Origin: a virus
Length of the DNA: 30,437 bases
IMG/VR virus record: IMGVR_UViG_3300034018_000508
Location: 1-30,437 of that record
Reading direction: 5' to 3' (one strand)
The position numbers and the translations under genes are program-made. This document shows positions 30,334 to 30,437 of this stretch, piece after piece. The notes beneath the pieces were generated by a model that worked only from the letters and a program-made list of their open reading frames with translations, searched no databases and was not told the origin of the DNA. Numbering within the stretch: position 1 is the first letter of the stretch; the number at the start of each line of letters is the position of its first letter.

Positions 30334-30437
30334 GCTCGTCTGCGAAGGCCCGCTGGCAAATCTTTGCTGCCGCCCTGCTCTTAGGGCTCGGGCTCGCCGT
30401 CGCCATTGAATCGTGGCGCAGCGATGGTCCGCCTGGC
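30330..30437 (+). CDS. Start of a membrane-anchored or secreted protein (cut by window end)
   Basis: The ATG overlaps the preceding stop (ATGA). The 36 visible residues begin MSSSAKARWQIFAAALLLGL and continue with further hydrophobic residues and WRSDGPPG, which is a signal peptide or signal anchor: basic start, hydrophobic core of about 18 residues, polar exit. The rest lies outside the window, so neither family nor length can be given. In this context an exported lysis enzyme is one option. Confidence 0.6.
   Translation, partial: MSSSAKARWQIFAAALLLGLGLAVAIESWRSDGPPG

Overview
This window is a GC-rich, wholly plus-strand block from a tailed-phage genome or prophage with a long non-contractile (siphovirus-like) tail. 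There is no integrase, no bacterial housekeeping gene, no tRNA and no rRNA. The morphogenesis genes follow a lambda-like order: terminase large subunit, a gpW-like protein and a lambda-type portal. They continue with a fused prohead protease/Mu-gpT-type major capsid protein, a decoration protein and connector genes. The tail genes then follow: tube-like proteins, a frameshifted tail chaperone, the tape measure and tip/fibre genes. GC bias, the style of the small tail-tip and lysis-region proteins, and GTG starts make me lean towards a host in the Planctomycetota or a similar high-GC Gram-negative group. That is an impression, not a proof.

Layout. 156-7208: packaging and head, with one accessory GNAT acetyltransferase between terminase and gpW. 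7217-9336: a repeat-built tail fibre and its chaperone, in an unusual place between head and tail genes. 9406-13565: an accessory island holding a C5-cytosine methyltransferase (with a probable second gene overprinted in another frame), an excisionase-like HTH protein, two paralogous small unknown proteins, two small conserved phage proteins and an N4/N6 DNA methyltransferase. 13666-20700: neck and tail completion genes, three tandem tail-tube-like proteins, a gpG/gpGT chaperone pair made by -1 frameshift, the tape measure, and two tail-tip candidates. 20697-26636: a 1235-residue tail protein, two small proteins, and a collagen-like fibre ending in a LamG-like domain. 26677-29420: an HExxH protein, small DNA-binding-like proteins, a metallophosphoesterase and a DUF1599-type protein. 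29417-30437: membrane proteins that look like a lysis/holin region, the last cut by the window edge.

The most notable signals concern expression. (1) Four accessory genes (GNAT, both methyltransferases, the HExxH protein) share a promoter-like block TTGACA-like-N7-TAnnnT-like-N6-ATG with no usable Shine-Dalgarno site. This suggests independently transcribed, leaderless morons. (2) A small HTH gene has the palindrome GTATCC-N4-GGATAC over its own -10 box and over the -10 box of the next, near-consensus promoter. (3) The protease/capsid fusion contains an in-frame internal ATG with a strong Shine-Dalgarno site, as expected for a nested scaffold-capsid product. (4) A strong Shine-Dalgarno site serves an out-of-frame ORF inside the cytosine methyltransferase gene. 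(5) The tail chaperone has a T-TTT-TTC slippery site followed by a -1 frame with no start codon. (6) A 17-codon ORF links portal and protease by overlapping stop/start codons at both ends. No stretch longer than 300 bases lacks a gene; the longest gaps (11578-11736, 11956-12081) hold strong inverted repeats.
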